Part shown: positions 35,077 to 43,676 of the stretch, one piece after another | Layout of the letters: each line of letters starts with the position of its first letter | Numbering within the stretch: the stretch's first letter is position 1 | Program-made: the position numbers and the translations under genes | Origin: Candidatus Hydrogenedentota bacterium | GTDB taxonomy: Bacteria > Hydrogenedentota > Hydrogenedentia > Hydrogenedentales > CAITNO01 | Direction of reading: 5' to 3' | NCBI GenBank assembly: GCA_903893795.1 | Contig: CAITNO010000067.1 | Span: 1-64,000, forward strand | Length of the DNA: 64,000 nucleotides | Notes under the pieces: generated by a model | Told to the model about the DNA's origin: nothing | Databases searched by the model: none | The model's input: only the letters and a program-made list of their open reading frames with translations

Positions 35077-36864
35077 ATGATTTTCAGGACATTCTTCCAT
35101 CCCGCCGCCCTGCGCGGCCTGTTGCTGGTGCTGGCATTGGGCGGCTGCGCTTTGGCCGCCGCCGGGCAGGACCCCAATCCCCCTTCGATTCACTCCAACT
35201 GCGGGGCATGGCCCATCCGCCGCCAGTGGAACGCCGCCGAAACGCAGCACTACGCCCAGTGGATGGAGCGGCTCTATGACCGCAAGGCCGGCGGCACCGT
35301 CGATCAGCGCACGGCCAAACTGGCGCGCCTGCTGACGGACCCCGATATGAACCTGCTGCTCGACCCTGAATTCCTGGGGCAGGGCGGCAACCCGCAACTG
35401 CCCGACGGCGTCATCCGCACCATCCACAGCATGGTCGACTGCGCCAAGTTTACCGCCTTCGTCCCGGCCTATTACGCCTACCGCCGGGCGCTCCCGTGGA
35501 TGACCACTTTTGTCGCCTCGGGCGAGCGCGGGGTCGACATCCGCATCTCCAAGTTCAACATCCCCGTCGGCGGCGCCAGCAGTTTCACCAGCGGCTCCGT
35601 CGGCGCGTTCTTCACCGATGCGGTGGGCGGCTTCATTTCCGGCAACTACCGGGTCAACCTGAACGGAAAGAATGCAGCACTGACCGACACGCTGCCCGTG
35701 GCGCTCAACCGCCAGTTTCTCCTGCCTGGTTGCATCAACTATCTCGACGGCCATTGCCTCGTGCTGTCCAAGGTCACCGAATACGGCGAACTGGCCTTTC
35801 TCAACTGCAGCACCACCCACTCGCGCGACATCTTCAGCTACAACGGCATGAACACGGTGGGCGGCATGACACCCCGCGGCAGTGATCCCGACAACGAATG
35901 GTCGGGCTGTTTCCAGGGACTGCGCGTGCTGCGCTACCCCATTGCCGAAACGGACAAATCGGGCAATGTTATCCGCGTGCGCCGCCGCACCGACGAGGAG
36001 ATGCGCGAGTTCGGCTACAGTACCGAGCAGTACGACCTCGCCAAGGAAATGGCGAAAAACCAGTTCATCCAGGAGGGGGAGTTCAAGCCCCAGAGCCTGC
36101 ACGACCTCATCCGCCTGCGCATGAAGACGGTGGACCGCATCACCCCGGCAAAGTTTATTGAGGCCTACTGCTGCGAACTGCTGGACGCCTTCGCCTTCCG
36201 TGAACAGTTCGTGCAGGACGCCTGGCAGGAGGTCAAGCGCGGCGGGGCAATCGTGTTTCCCGAAGAGCAGAAGGTGGACAACATCTTCCAGGCCAAGGGA
36301 CGCTGGGAGGACTGGAGTTCGCCGTCCTCCGACGTGGACCGCCGCAACAAGTATTTCTACCTGGCCGACTGGATGGAATATGCCATCCGCATGTTTGGCG
36401 TCAAGCCCGCCTTTGTCGATTTGACCGGCCTGGAGAAGTACAAGATCCACAGCCAGGCCGACCTCGCCGCCGCCTTCATCACCGAAAAGAACCGCATCTT
36501 CGCGGAAAAGTCCATGGCCTACACCAACTCCAGGGGCGAGAAGGTGAAGCTCACGCTGGCCGACCTGGAAAAGCGTATCTACGACCTCTCTTTCGATCCG
36601 AACCACCCGCCCGAGCTGCGCTGGGGCGCGCCCTATGGCAGCGCCGAGCGCGCCACGGCCGTGCAGACCTATACGCCCGTGCCCTGCGGCGAACGGATCC
36701 CCATGGAGGAGGCCTTCCGCCTGGAGGGCTTCTACCGCTGCATCGGCCAGCGCGAAACGGACACCAGTTATCTGCGCACCATGTTCACCTCGGGCTATCC
36801 CGTGCGCGACAAGTTGGACGCCCAGGTCGGAAAATGGTCCTATGCGACGCAGCCGCTGATCTAA
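35077..36864 (+). CDS. Secreted protein of unrecognised family, possible cysteine hydrolase (paralogue 1)
   Basis: A 595-residue exported protein, probably a lipoprotein (LLLVLALGGCALA gives a plausible lipobox). I do not recognise the family. Its closest relative is the next gene, with matching blocks throughout: IHSNCGAWP, TDPDMNLLLDP, GLRVLRYPIAETDKSG, RRRTDEEMREFG and SFDPNHPPELRWGA. Conserved Cys122 (VDCAK), His226 (DGHCLV) and Asn243 (FLNCS) are ordered and spaced like the Cys-His-Asp/Asn triad of transglutaminase or papain-like folds. That reading is inference. Cys at 122 is followed by a helix-like segment AYYAYRRALPW, as expected for such enzymes. Confidence 0.78.
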   Translation: MIFRTFFHPAALRGLLLVLALGGCALAAAGQDPNPPSIHSNCGAWPIRRQWNAAETQHYAQWMERLYDRKAGGTVDQRTAKLARLLTDPDMNLLLDPEFLGQGGNPQLPDGVIRTIHSMVDCAKFTAFVPAYYAYRRALPWMTTFVASGERGVDIRISKFNIPVGGASSFTSGSVGAFFTDAVGGFISGNYRVNLNGKNAALTDTLPVALNRQFLLPGCINYLDGHCLVLSKVTEYGELAFLNCSTTHSRDIFSYNGMNTVGGMTPRGSDPDNEWSGCFQGLRVLRYPIAETDKSGNVIRVRRRTDEEMREFGYSTEQYDLAKEMAKNQFIQEGEFKPQSLHDLIRLRMKTVDRITPAKFIEAYCCELLDAFAFREQFVQDAWQEVKRGGAIVFPEEQKVDNIFQAKGRWEDWSSPSSDVDRRNKYFYLADWMEYAIRMFGVKPAFVDLTGLEKYKIHSQADLAAAFITEKNRIFAEKSMAYTNSRGEKVKLTLADLEKRIYDLSFDPNHPPELRWGAPYGSAERATAVQTYTPVPCGERIPMEEAFRLEGFYRCIGQRETDTSYLRTMFTSGYPVRDKLDAQVGKWSYATQPLI

Positions 36865-36929
36865 GCGAAAAGCAGGGACAGACGCGCTTTTCATACGGCC
36901 GAAAAGCGAGTCAGTCCCTGTTTTTCGCG
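36865..36929. terminator. Hairpin between the two paralogues
   Basis: GCGAAAAGCAGGGAC and CGCTTTTC pair with GAAAAGCG and GTCCCTGTTTTTCGC. It starts at the base after the stop of paralogue 1 and ends 31 bases before paralogue 2. It includes a T run, so it may end part of the transcription or stabilise the upstream message. It could also be a dispersed repeat. Confidence 0.5.
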
Positions 36930-36960
36930 GCACATTACCGGCGTCAGCCAAGGATAAAGT

Positions 36961-38841
36961 ATGCATATGCACGGACTGAAAACCGCCGCGGCGGCCGTCC
37001 TGGCGCTGCTCTCGCTCTGCGGCCCCGTTCGGGCCGAGGATGTGAACCCCGCCTCCATTCACTCCAAGGGCGGCGCATGGCCGCTGCACCGGCAGTGGAA
37101 CAAGGCGGAAACGCAGCTCTTCTCCCGCTGGATTGGCCGCATCTACGAGAAAAAGACGAACGGCACCGCCGAGCAGCGCCTCGCCAAACTGGACCGGGTG
37201 CTGACCGATCCTGAAATGAACCTGCTGCTTGACCCCTCCTTTGCCGGCGACCCGTCCAATCCCCAGGTGGAGATGGACTCGATCCGTTCCATGGCCGGCA
37301 TCGTGGACTGCCAGAAACTGGTCATCTCGCTCACGGCCTACTATTCATGCCGCCGCGGGCTGCCCTTCATGATCAGCCATGTGCGCGCCATTGACGGCAG
37401 CGATTTGCGCACCGCCGATTCCACCATTCCCGTCGGCGGCTCAAGCTGCTTCGACTACGATTCGCCGCACAAATTCTTTATGGACTGCGTCACCGGCGTC
37501 TGCACGGGCAACATGCGCGTCGAGCCTTTCGGCAAGAACGCCCAACAGTCCGACAGTTGCCCCGTGGCCATCGACCGCGAATACCTGCGCCCGGGCTGCG
37601 TTTACTATCTGGACGGCCACGTGCTGGTGCTGGCCGAGGTGGACGAGCACGGCGAGCCGCGCTTTCTCGACGCGACCGTCGCCGTTTCGCGCGACCTGTA
37701 CACGTTCAACGGCATGAACGCCGTGAGCGGCCTCACCCCGAAGCATTCCGAAAACGCCGGCAGGGAATATGCGGGCTGTTTTCGCGGCTTCCGCGTGCTG
37801 CGCTATCCCATCGCCGAAACGGACAAGAAAGGCGAGGTGAAACGGGTCCGCCGCCGCACCGACGAGGAGATGAGGGAGTTCGGCTGGTCCACCGAGCAGT
37901 ATGACAAGTTCGAGGAACTGATGAAGCAGGGCAGGATCACCGACAACGGCCTCAGCTTCGACAGCATGCACCAGTTCATCCGGTACCGCCTGAGCACACC
38001 CGCGCCGATCGAGGCGGCCAAACTTATCGACGAATATGTGAAGGAGGCGCAACGCCTGCTGACAGAGCGTGAGGAGTCTGTACAAAAGGCCTGGGCCGAC
38101 GTGCAAAAGAAGGGGTCCATCCAGTTCCCCGAAGGGGCCGATCTGCAGAATATCTACCGCGCGGGCGGCCGCTGGGGCGAGCACGCCACCGCGCTGGCCG
38201 ACGCCGAGTTCCGCGCGCACTATTTCGCTTTCTGCGAGGCCCTCGACAGGATGCTCTCCTGGTACGATGCGAAAGAGGACTATGTGAGCCTGGAGGGTCT
38301 GCACGGGGATGCCATCTGGAACCACTCGGACCTCGCCTATGCCGCCATCAGCGTGAAGAACCGGGTCTTTTCCGACACCAACTTCGAGTACGCCGACAGC
38401 TCCGGTGTGAAACACACCCTCTCGCTGGCCGAGATAGAGCGGCGCTTCTACAACCTCTCCTTCGACCCCAACCATCCCCCCGAACTGCGCTGGGGCGCCA
38501 AGCCCGGATCGGACGAGGCGGACAAGGCGCCCGAAATGCCGACCCCCGTGCGCGGCGGAAAGGCCCTCGCCATGGCCGACGCCTACAAGCGCGAGGCCTA
38601 CTACCGATCGCTCACCCGCCGTGAGACCGAGGAAACGCCGCTGCGCGGCGCGGCCACCGAAGGCTTCTATGTCCGCGAGACCATCGACGAGTTCATCTGG
38701 CCCAAGTGGCACGGGGTCCAGTCCCCCCCGATCGTGCCGCACGGCGGCAAGGCGGCCTACCTGGCCTCCCTGCCCGAAACGGAAAAGAAAGATCTGGCGC
38801 AGAAGTTTGCCAGCAATCTGGTGAAAGAGAGGCATGAGTGA
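36961..38841 (+). CDS. Secreted protein of unrecognised family, possible cysteine hydrolase (paralogue 2)
   Basis: A 626-residue exported protein with signal peptide (AAAAVLALLSLCGPVRAED). It is a tandem duplicate of the previous gene by shared blocks along the whole length. The putative triad is conserved as Cys117 (VDCQK), His220 (DGHVLV) and Asp237 (FLDAT), with nearly identical spacing in the two proteins (C-H 103 against 104, H-D/N 17 in both). The Asp here makes the triad more canonical than in paralogue 1. AAGGA precedes the ATG. The stop overlaps the GTG start of the GH99-like gene by four bases, so the two are probably made together. Confidence 0.8.
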   Translation: MHMHGLKTAAAAVLALLSLCGPVRAEDVNPASIHSKGGAWPLHRQWNKAETQLFSRWIGRIYEKKTNGTAEQRLAKLDRVLTDPEMNLLLDPSFAGDPSNPQVEMDSIRSMAGIVDCQKLVISLTAYYSCRRGLPFMISHVRAIDGSDLRTADSTIPVGGSSCFDYDSPHKFFMDCVTGVCTGNMRVEPFGKNAQQSDSCPVAIDREYLRPGCVYYLDGHVLVLAEVDEHGEPRFLDATVAVSRDLYTFNGMNAVSGLTPKHSENAGREYAGCFRGFRVLRYPIAETDKKGEVKRVRRRTDEEMREFGWSTEQYDKFEELMKQGRITDNGLSFDSMHQFIRYRLSTPAPIEAAKLIDEYVKEAQRLLTEREESVQKAWADVQKKGSIQFPEGADLQNIYRAGGRWGEHATALADAEFRAHYFAFCEALDRMLSWYDAKEDYVSLEGLHGDAIWNHSDLAYAAISVKNRVFSDTNFEYADSSGVKHTLSLAEIERRFYNLSFDPNHPPELRWGAKPGSDEADKAPEMPTPVRGGKALAMADAYKREAYYRSLTRRETEETPLRGAATEGFYVRETIDEFIWPKWHGVQSPPIVPHGGKAAYLASLPETEKKDLAQKFASNLVKERHE

Positions 38842-41030
38842 AGCAGGGCGTGGGTGCTGTTCTTGCCGCATTGGTCATGCTTGCGGTGTCCTGGAACGTG
38901 TTTGCCGAAGCGGTGGTAACCGACTGCCCCGTGGCGGTGCGTTCCTTCCTTCCCGTCAAGCCCATCAGCCGCGCGGAGCGCCCGGCGGGCATTCGCGCGG
39001 TGGTTGCCAACAGGGGGGAAGCACCGGCATCGGCAACCGTGACGATCATTCTGCCCGAGGGGGTGCGCTGCGCGGGCGGCGATGCCTCCCAGACGTTCAC
39101 CATCGACGGCATGGACGAAAAGGAACTGTTGTGGCAGCTTGAGGCGGGTGCGGCCCTGTCCTGCGAACTGCGGCTTGAGGTTCGCGTTGGGGACAGCGGG
39201 GGCCCGGCAGCCCTGCTGCCCATGGACTTCCTGGCGCCCGTCCACATGGACCCGCCGTCCTACATCCCCGAGCCGGTGCCCGCAAAGACCAGTGTGCTCA
39301 TCGGCGCGCACCACTGCCCGCTCTGGGAGGCCGACAAGCCCTTCATGTGGTCGCAGTTGATCAAGCACCCCGAGCGCACGCCCGCGCTGGGCTTCTACGC
39401 GCAGGAAAACCCCGAGGTCTCCGACTGGGAAACCAAGTGGGCCGTCGAACACGGCATCTCCTACTTCATTTATTGCTGGTACCGCGCCAGCCAGGGCGGG
39501 CCGGTGCAGACCCATTTCACCAGCGCCATCCACGACGCGCTCTTCAAGTCCAAGTTTCAGGACAAGATGAAGTTCACCATAATGTGGGAAAACCAGATGC
39601 GCGGCGTCGCCGGGGTGTCCGATGAAAAGGACCTGCTGGAGAACTTGCTCCCCTTCTGGATCGACAATTACTTCAAGTGGCCGGGCTACGTGAAGATCGA
39701 CAACAAGCCGCTGCTCTTCATCTACCGCCCCGAATTCCTGATCGACGATTTGGGCGGCGAGGACAAAGTGGTGCAGGCTTTCAACAAGATGCGCCAGGCC
39801 TGCAAAGATGCCGGATTCGACGGGCTTTATCTGCTCGGCGAATACCGCGGCACGGACCCTGCGCAACTGGCGCTGATGAAGCGCATCGGCCTCGACTACA
39901 CCTTTGCCTACTGCTGGTATGTGCCCGACAGCCCCGCGCCGCAGAAGGCCATCGACACGCAGCTCGGCTACATCAACAAGACGCAACAACTGGGCATCCT
40001 GCCGCAGGTGGTCACCGTGTCGCAGGCCTGGAGCGGCTGGAACGACGAGGGCAGCATCTGGAAGATTCCGCCCACGGAGTACAAGTCCCTGCTGCAGCGG
40101 GCAAAGGACTTCATCAGCACCCTGCCCGCCAATGAACTGGGCAGCAAAACGATGATCCTGGACAACTGGAACGAGTGGGGCGAGGGCCATTACATCGCCC
40201 CCTACCGCGAATACGGCTTCGGCTATCTCGACGCCGTCCGCGAGGTCTTCTCCGACGCGGCCGGGCCGCACACCGACCTGATTCCCGAAGACATCGGCTT
40301 TGGCCCCTACGACAGCGCCTACCGCACCTTCACGGAACGCGAAGCGTCGATAAAGAAGGAGGTGTCCAAGAAGACCGTCAAGGAAGGCGCGCGGGAACCG
40401 GGGATGGTCGCGTGGTGGTCCTTCGACGAGGAGAAGGACGCGCCCGCGGCCCTGGACGGGTCGGGCCACCGCCTCGGCGGCCTGCTGCGCAAGGCCACGC
40501 GCGCGCCGGGCATCGACGGCAACGCCCTCGTCTGCAACGGCGGCTGTGTTGAGGTGCCCAAGAACGGCCTGCTCTCGGTGACACAGGGTGTGAGCGTTTC
40601 CTGCTGGGTGAAGACCGACACGGCCGGACAGGGCAACACGTGGATACTCAACCGCGTGTTCCAGGGCGGCACCTCCACGGGCTACCGGCTCGGCGTGCTG
40701 GAGGGCAAGCCCTGCTTTGAGGTGCCCCAGACCGACTGGAGCCACCACCTCAAGGCCAACATCGATTTGCCCACCGGCCGCTGGGTGCATCTCGCGGGCA
40801 CTTTCGACGGCAAGACCATCCGCATCTACATCGACGGGGTGGAACAGGGCACGCTGGACCGCCCCGGCCCGGTAAACACCAACGATTTCCACCTGTGCCT
40901 GGGCAATTATGAAATCGACCACGCTTCCCATTTCGACGGGTTGCTGGACGAGGTGAAACTCTATGACCGCGCCCTGACGGCTGAAGAGGTGCAGGCGCAG
41001 TGCAAGGCGCTGGCGGAACAGACGAAATAA
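38838..41030 (+). CDS. Secreted GH99-like (WbsX-type) protein with C-terminal LamG domain
   Basis: A 730-residue exported protein with a GTG start overlapping the previous stop (GTGA), and GAGAGG seven bases before it. After a signal peptide and an immunoglobulin-like region, residues ~155-480 form a GH99-like TIM barrel with ISYFIYCWYRA, GLYLLGEYRG, FAYCWYVP and the hallmark DNWNEWGEGHYIAPYREYG. Residues ~530-725 form a LamG/concanavalin-like sandwich (MVAWWSFDEEKD, VSCWVKTD, GRWVHLAGTFDGKTIRIYID). GH99-like enzymes act on mannose-type glycans, but the group is poorly defined. Coupling to the putative cysteine hydrolase suggests joint work on glycoprotein or polysaccharide. Confidence 0.9.
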   Translation: MKQGVGAVLAALVMLAVSWNVFAEAVVTDCPVAVRSFLPVKPISRAERPAGIRAVVANRGEAPASATVTIILPEGVRCAGGDASQTFTIDGMDEKELLWQLEAGAALSCELRLEVRVGDSGGPAALLPMDFLAPVHMDPPSYIPEPVPAKTSVLIGAHHCPLWEADKPFMWSQLIKHPERTPALGFYAQENPEVSDWETKWAVEHGISYFIYCWYRASQGGPVQTHFTSAIHDALFKSKFQDKMKFTIMWENQMRGVAGVSDEKDLLENLLPFWIDNYFKWPGYVKIDNKPLLFIYRPEFLIDDLGGEDKVVQAFNKMRQACKDAGFDGLYLLGEYRGTDPAQLALMKRIGLDYTFAYCWYVPDSPAPQKAIDTQLGYINKTQQLGILPQVVTVSQAWSGWNDEGSIWKIPPTEYKSLLQRAKDFISTLPANELGSKTMILDNWNEWGEGHYIAPYREYGFGYLDAVREVFSDAAGPHTDLIPEDIGFGPYDSAYRTFTEREASIKKEVSKKTVKEGAREPGMVAWWSFDEEKDAPAALDGSGHRLGGLLRKATRAPGIDGNALVCNGGCVEVPKNGLLSVTQGVSVSCWVKTDTAGQGNTWILNRVFQGGTSTGYRLGVLEGKPCFEVPQTDWSHHLKANIDLPTGRWVHLAGTFDGKTIRIYIDGVEQGTLDRPGPVNTNDFHLCLGNYEIDHASHFDGLLDEVKLYDRALTAEEVQAQCKALAEQTK

Positions 41031-41068
41031 CCGGAACCTCATGCCTACCCTTTCGTCATTCGCCACCT

Positions 41069-41159
41069 CTCCGTCATCCCCGTGAAGGCGTGGATCCAGG
41101 CCCGTACACGACGTCTCGCGCGAGCCTCTGGATTCCCGTTTGCACGGGGATGACGGAGC
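41069..41159. repeat. Inverted repeat CTCCGTCATCCCCGTG
   Basis: CTCCGTCATCCCCGTG (41069-41084) faces CACGGGGATGACGGAG (41143-41158), with further pairing GGATCCAGG against CCTCTGGATTCC inside. A dispersed-type palindrome in the 241-base gap. Confidence 0.75.
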
Positions 41160-41271
41160 CGAATCATGCTGCCTTTCCTTTTCTTCCTCACGCTCCGGTC
41201 CCCGTCATGCACCCCATGGTTGAGACGGAACGCGGCCATGGCGGACAATGGTTCAAGAGGTGCCAACCCAC

Positions 41272-42636
41272 ATGGAGTCCAAACGCAGAGACTACCCCTG
41301 GCGGCGGAGCCGCCGCCGCCTGCTGCTGATCTTATTCGGCTTTGCCGGGATGGTGGCGCTCGCCCTGGCGGCATTGCACTGGAAGGGCGGAACGTCCCTC
41401 GAAACACAGATCTCCGCCATCCGCGCCAAGGGGGAGCCGGTGACGCCCGCCGAACTCGCACAGCGTTTCCCCGCGCCGTCGAAAGAGAACAACGCGGCCG
41501 AGACCTACGTGAAGGCGGGGGAGGCGATGAAGACGGTGCTCTCCGACAAGGGGTACCGCGACCAACTGGGCAAAGTGAACCGCACGCCAACCCAGGAGCG
41601 CTTTGCCGCAGAGCTTCACCAGTGGATGGAGAAGCACCTGGAAGAGTATGCCGACGCCCTGCGCATCCTGCACGAGGCGGCGAAGAATCCGGCAACCCGC
41701 TACGACTTTGATTTGGGCAGGGGATTTGCCGCCCCCATCCCCAACCTGTTGCAACTCCGCGGTTCGGCGCAGTTGCTGCAATTGGAGGCCTATGTGGCCG
41801 CCGAAGACGGCGACAGCACGCGCGCCGTTGAGGCGATCCTGGCGGCGCTGGCGATGGACCGTCCGATGCGCCAAGCGCCGATCCTCATCATGCAGATGAT
41901 GCGGCAGGCACTGCGGGGTATGGCCTGCACCACGATCAAACGGGTGCTGCCCATGGCCGCCTTTTCAGAGGAGCAACTGTCCCGACTCCAGACCGCCCTC
42001 GCCGACACGGACGACCGGGACGCAATGACGAACGCATTCATCGGCGAAAGAAGTTCGGGACTCTCGGCGTTTGACCGTCCGCAAGTGTTCCTCCCGCAGA
42101 TACAGCAGGCCGACAACTGGTTCCCCGGCGCGTCTTCATTTGCTTCCGGATTGGTGCGCATGTCCATGACCGCCAGCGGCGAGCGGGAACGTTACCTGGG
42201 CTACATGACCGACATGATCGATGCGAGCCGCCTGCCCCTTCCGGAAGCCTTGGATAAAATGGAACGCCTGGGAAAGGAAGCCGCTTCACGGCGTTCATTC
42301 ATTCCCGGCCTTATGGAGTACCTCATACCCAATCTTTCGCGGAGCATGTCACAGGCGGCGCGGGGCGATGCCCTGATGCTGGGGGCACGGGCCGCATTGG
42401 CCCTGGAGCGCTTTCGCCTGGCCAACAGCCATCCGCCCGCACAGATTGTGGAACTGGTGCCTGCGTTCCTCCCCGCGGTGCCGCTGGACCCCTTCGATGG
42501 CCAACCACTCCGTTATCTCTCCGACGACCACGGCTACACCTTCTACAGCATTGGCGAAAACCGAAAGGACGACGGAGGTGAGGACGCTCCCGAAAAAAAC
42601 CTGGATGTCGTGTTCCGGGTGGTCTATCCCCAATGA
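41272..42636 (+). CDS. Membrane-anchored protein of unknown function
   Basis: A 454-residue protein with a basic N-terminus (KRRDYPWRRSRRRLLL), one transmembrane helix (about residues 17-36) and a long helical outer part. I do not recognise the family. The C-terminal region has the pattern PAFLPAVPLDPFDGQPLRY, then YTFYSIGENRKDDGG, which resembles the end of proteins related to type II secretion pseudopilin-like or planctomycete surface proteins; this is a loose resemblance. The ATG at 41272 is favoured by an AGAGG site 10 bases upstream over the ATG at 41248. No operon partner is evident. Confidence 0.75.
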   Translation: MESKRRDYPWRRSRRRLLLILFGFAGMVALALAALHWKGGTSLETQISAIRAKGEPVTPAELAQRFPAPSKENNAAETYVKAGEAMKTVLSDKGYRDQLGKVNRTPTQERFAAELHQWMEKHLEEYADALRILHEAAKNPATRYDFDLGRGFAAPIPNLLQLRGSAQLLQLEAYVAAEDGDSTRAVEAILAALAMDRPMRQAPILIMQMMRQALRGMACTTIKRVLPMAAFSEEQLSRLQTALADTDDRDAMTNAFIGERSSGLSAFDRPQVFLPQIQQADNWFPGASSFASGLVRMSMTASGERERYLGYMTDMIDASRLPLPEALDKMERLGKEAASRRSFIPGLMEYLIPNLSRSMSQAARGDALMLGARAALALERFRLANSHPPAQIVELVPAFLPAVPLDPFDGQPLRYLSDDHGYTFYSIGENRKDDGGEDAPEKNLDVVFRVVYPQ

Positions 42637-42792
42637 AAACGCCGAAGCCACTCTTGTCCTTGAAGACCAGGGAGTTTCCCGTCATTGAGCACCTAAGCCC
42701 CCCTGCAGCGCCGATTCACGGGAGAAGAGGAATTGCGGGCAGGCCAGTGAGACAGCCAAGGACCTCCCCACCACCGCATGGCTGCCCTGTTT

Positions 42793-42870
42793 GGAGTGCG
42801 GCGGCAGCGACGCCGCTTTGGCTGATTTCTCGCGCTGGGCCAGCCAAAGTGGTGTCGGCGCTGCACTCTG
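42793..42870. repeat. Palindromic intergenic repeat, copy 2
   Basis: GGAGTGCGGCGGCAGCGACG plus CCGCTTTGGCT (42793-42823) faces AGCCAAAGTGGTGTCGGCGC plus TGCACTC (42842-42868). Its left arm matches the repeat at 5080. The rest of the 350-base gap holds the Pho box and no gene. Confidence 0.75.
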
Positions 42871-42918
42871 CCACGGCACTCCACAATGGAGCATGCCACG
42901 ACCTCGGAACTGTCCGGA

Positions 42919-42934
42919 CTAACCCTTTCTTAAC
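42919..42934 (+). promoter_or_regulatory. Candidate Pho box upstream of phoB
   Basis: CTAACCCTTTCTTAAC: two TAAC units exactly 11 bases apart, the spacing of known PhoB boxes. It is 52 bases before the phoB ATG, implying self-control of phoBR. Confidence 0.6.
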
Positions 42935-42986
42935 ACAGAGGAACCATACTGCCGCCATGCTGAGGCGGGGAACGACTGGAGCACCC

Positions 42987-43673
42987 ATGGCGAACAAACC
43001 AATACTGGTGGTGGAGGACGAGGAGGACATCCGCGAACTCGTCCGCTACAATCTGGAACGGGCGGGCTATCATTGCGTCTGCGCCGAGTCGGGGGCCGAG
43101 GCGCTTGGCCAGTTTCAAAAAGAGCCTCCGGCGCTGGTGCTGCTCGACCTGATGCTCCCGGGAATCGACGGGTTCGAGGTGTGCGCGATGCTCAAGAGCA
43201 ATCCGCACTCGGCCAAGACCCCCATTGTCATACTCTCGGCGCGCGGGTCGGAGCGGGACATTGTGCGCGGACTGGAACTGGGTGCCGACGACTATGTGAC
43301 CAAACCATTCAGTCCGAAGGTCCTTGTGGCGCGGGTGGGCGCCGTATTGCGGCGGCAGCCCCCGGAAGACGAGGGTGAAAGCGCCCCGATTCGCGTCGGC
43401 GTACTGGTGCTGCGCCCGGACCAGCGCGAAGTGTCCCTGGACGGAACTGCCGTGGACCTCACCCGTTCGGAATTCGACCTGCTGGCCCTGCTGGCGCGGC
43501 GGCCGGGGCGGGTGTTCACCCGCGCGCAGGTGGTCGATGCGCTGCACGGACCCGGTTATCCGGTGACGGACCGCTCGGTGGATGTGCATGTGGTCAGTCT
43601 TCGCAAGAAACTCGGGGCGCACGGCGAACGCATCGAGACGGTGCGCGGCGTGGGCTACCGATTCAAGGAGTAA
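42987..43673 (+). CDS. phoB: Phosphate regulon response regulator PhoB
   Basis: A 228-residue OmpR/PhoB-class transcription factor activated by phosphorylation under phosphate limitation. The receiver domain has the acidic pair EDEED near residue 10, phospho-acceptor Asp54 (LLDLMLP) and Lys106 (VTKPF). The winged-helix domain (about 135-225) carries LTRSEFDLLALLARRPGRVF and ends VRGVGYRFKE, the PhoB family ending. ATG at 42987 has GGAG six bases upstream; an in-frame ATG at 42957 is less likely. phoR starts three bases after the stop, and pst genes follow. Confidence 0.93.
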   Translation: MANKPILVVEDEEDIRELVRYNLERAGYHCVCAESGAEALGQFQKEPPALVLLDLMLPGIDGFEVCAMLKSNPHSAKTPIVILSARGSERDIVRGLELGADDYVTKPFSPKVLVARVGAVLRRQPPEDEGESAPIRVGVLVLRPDQREVSLDGTAVDLTRSEFDLLALLARRPGRVFTRAQVVDALHGPGYPVTDRSVDVHVVSLRKKLGAHGERIETVRGVGYRFKE

Positions 43674-43676
43674 CCC

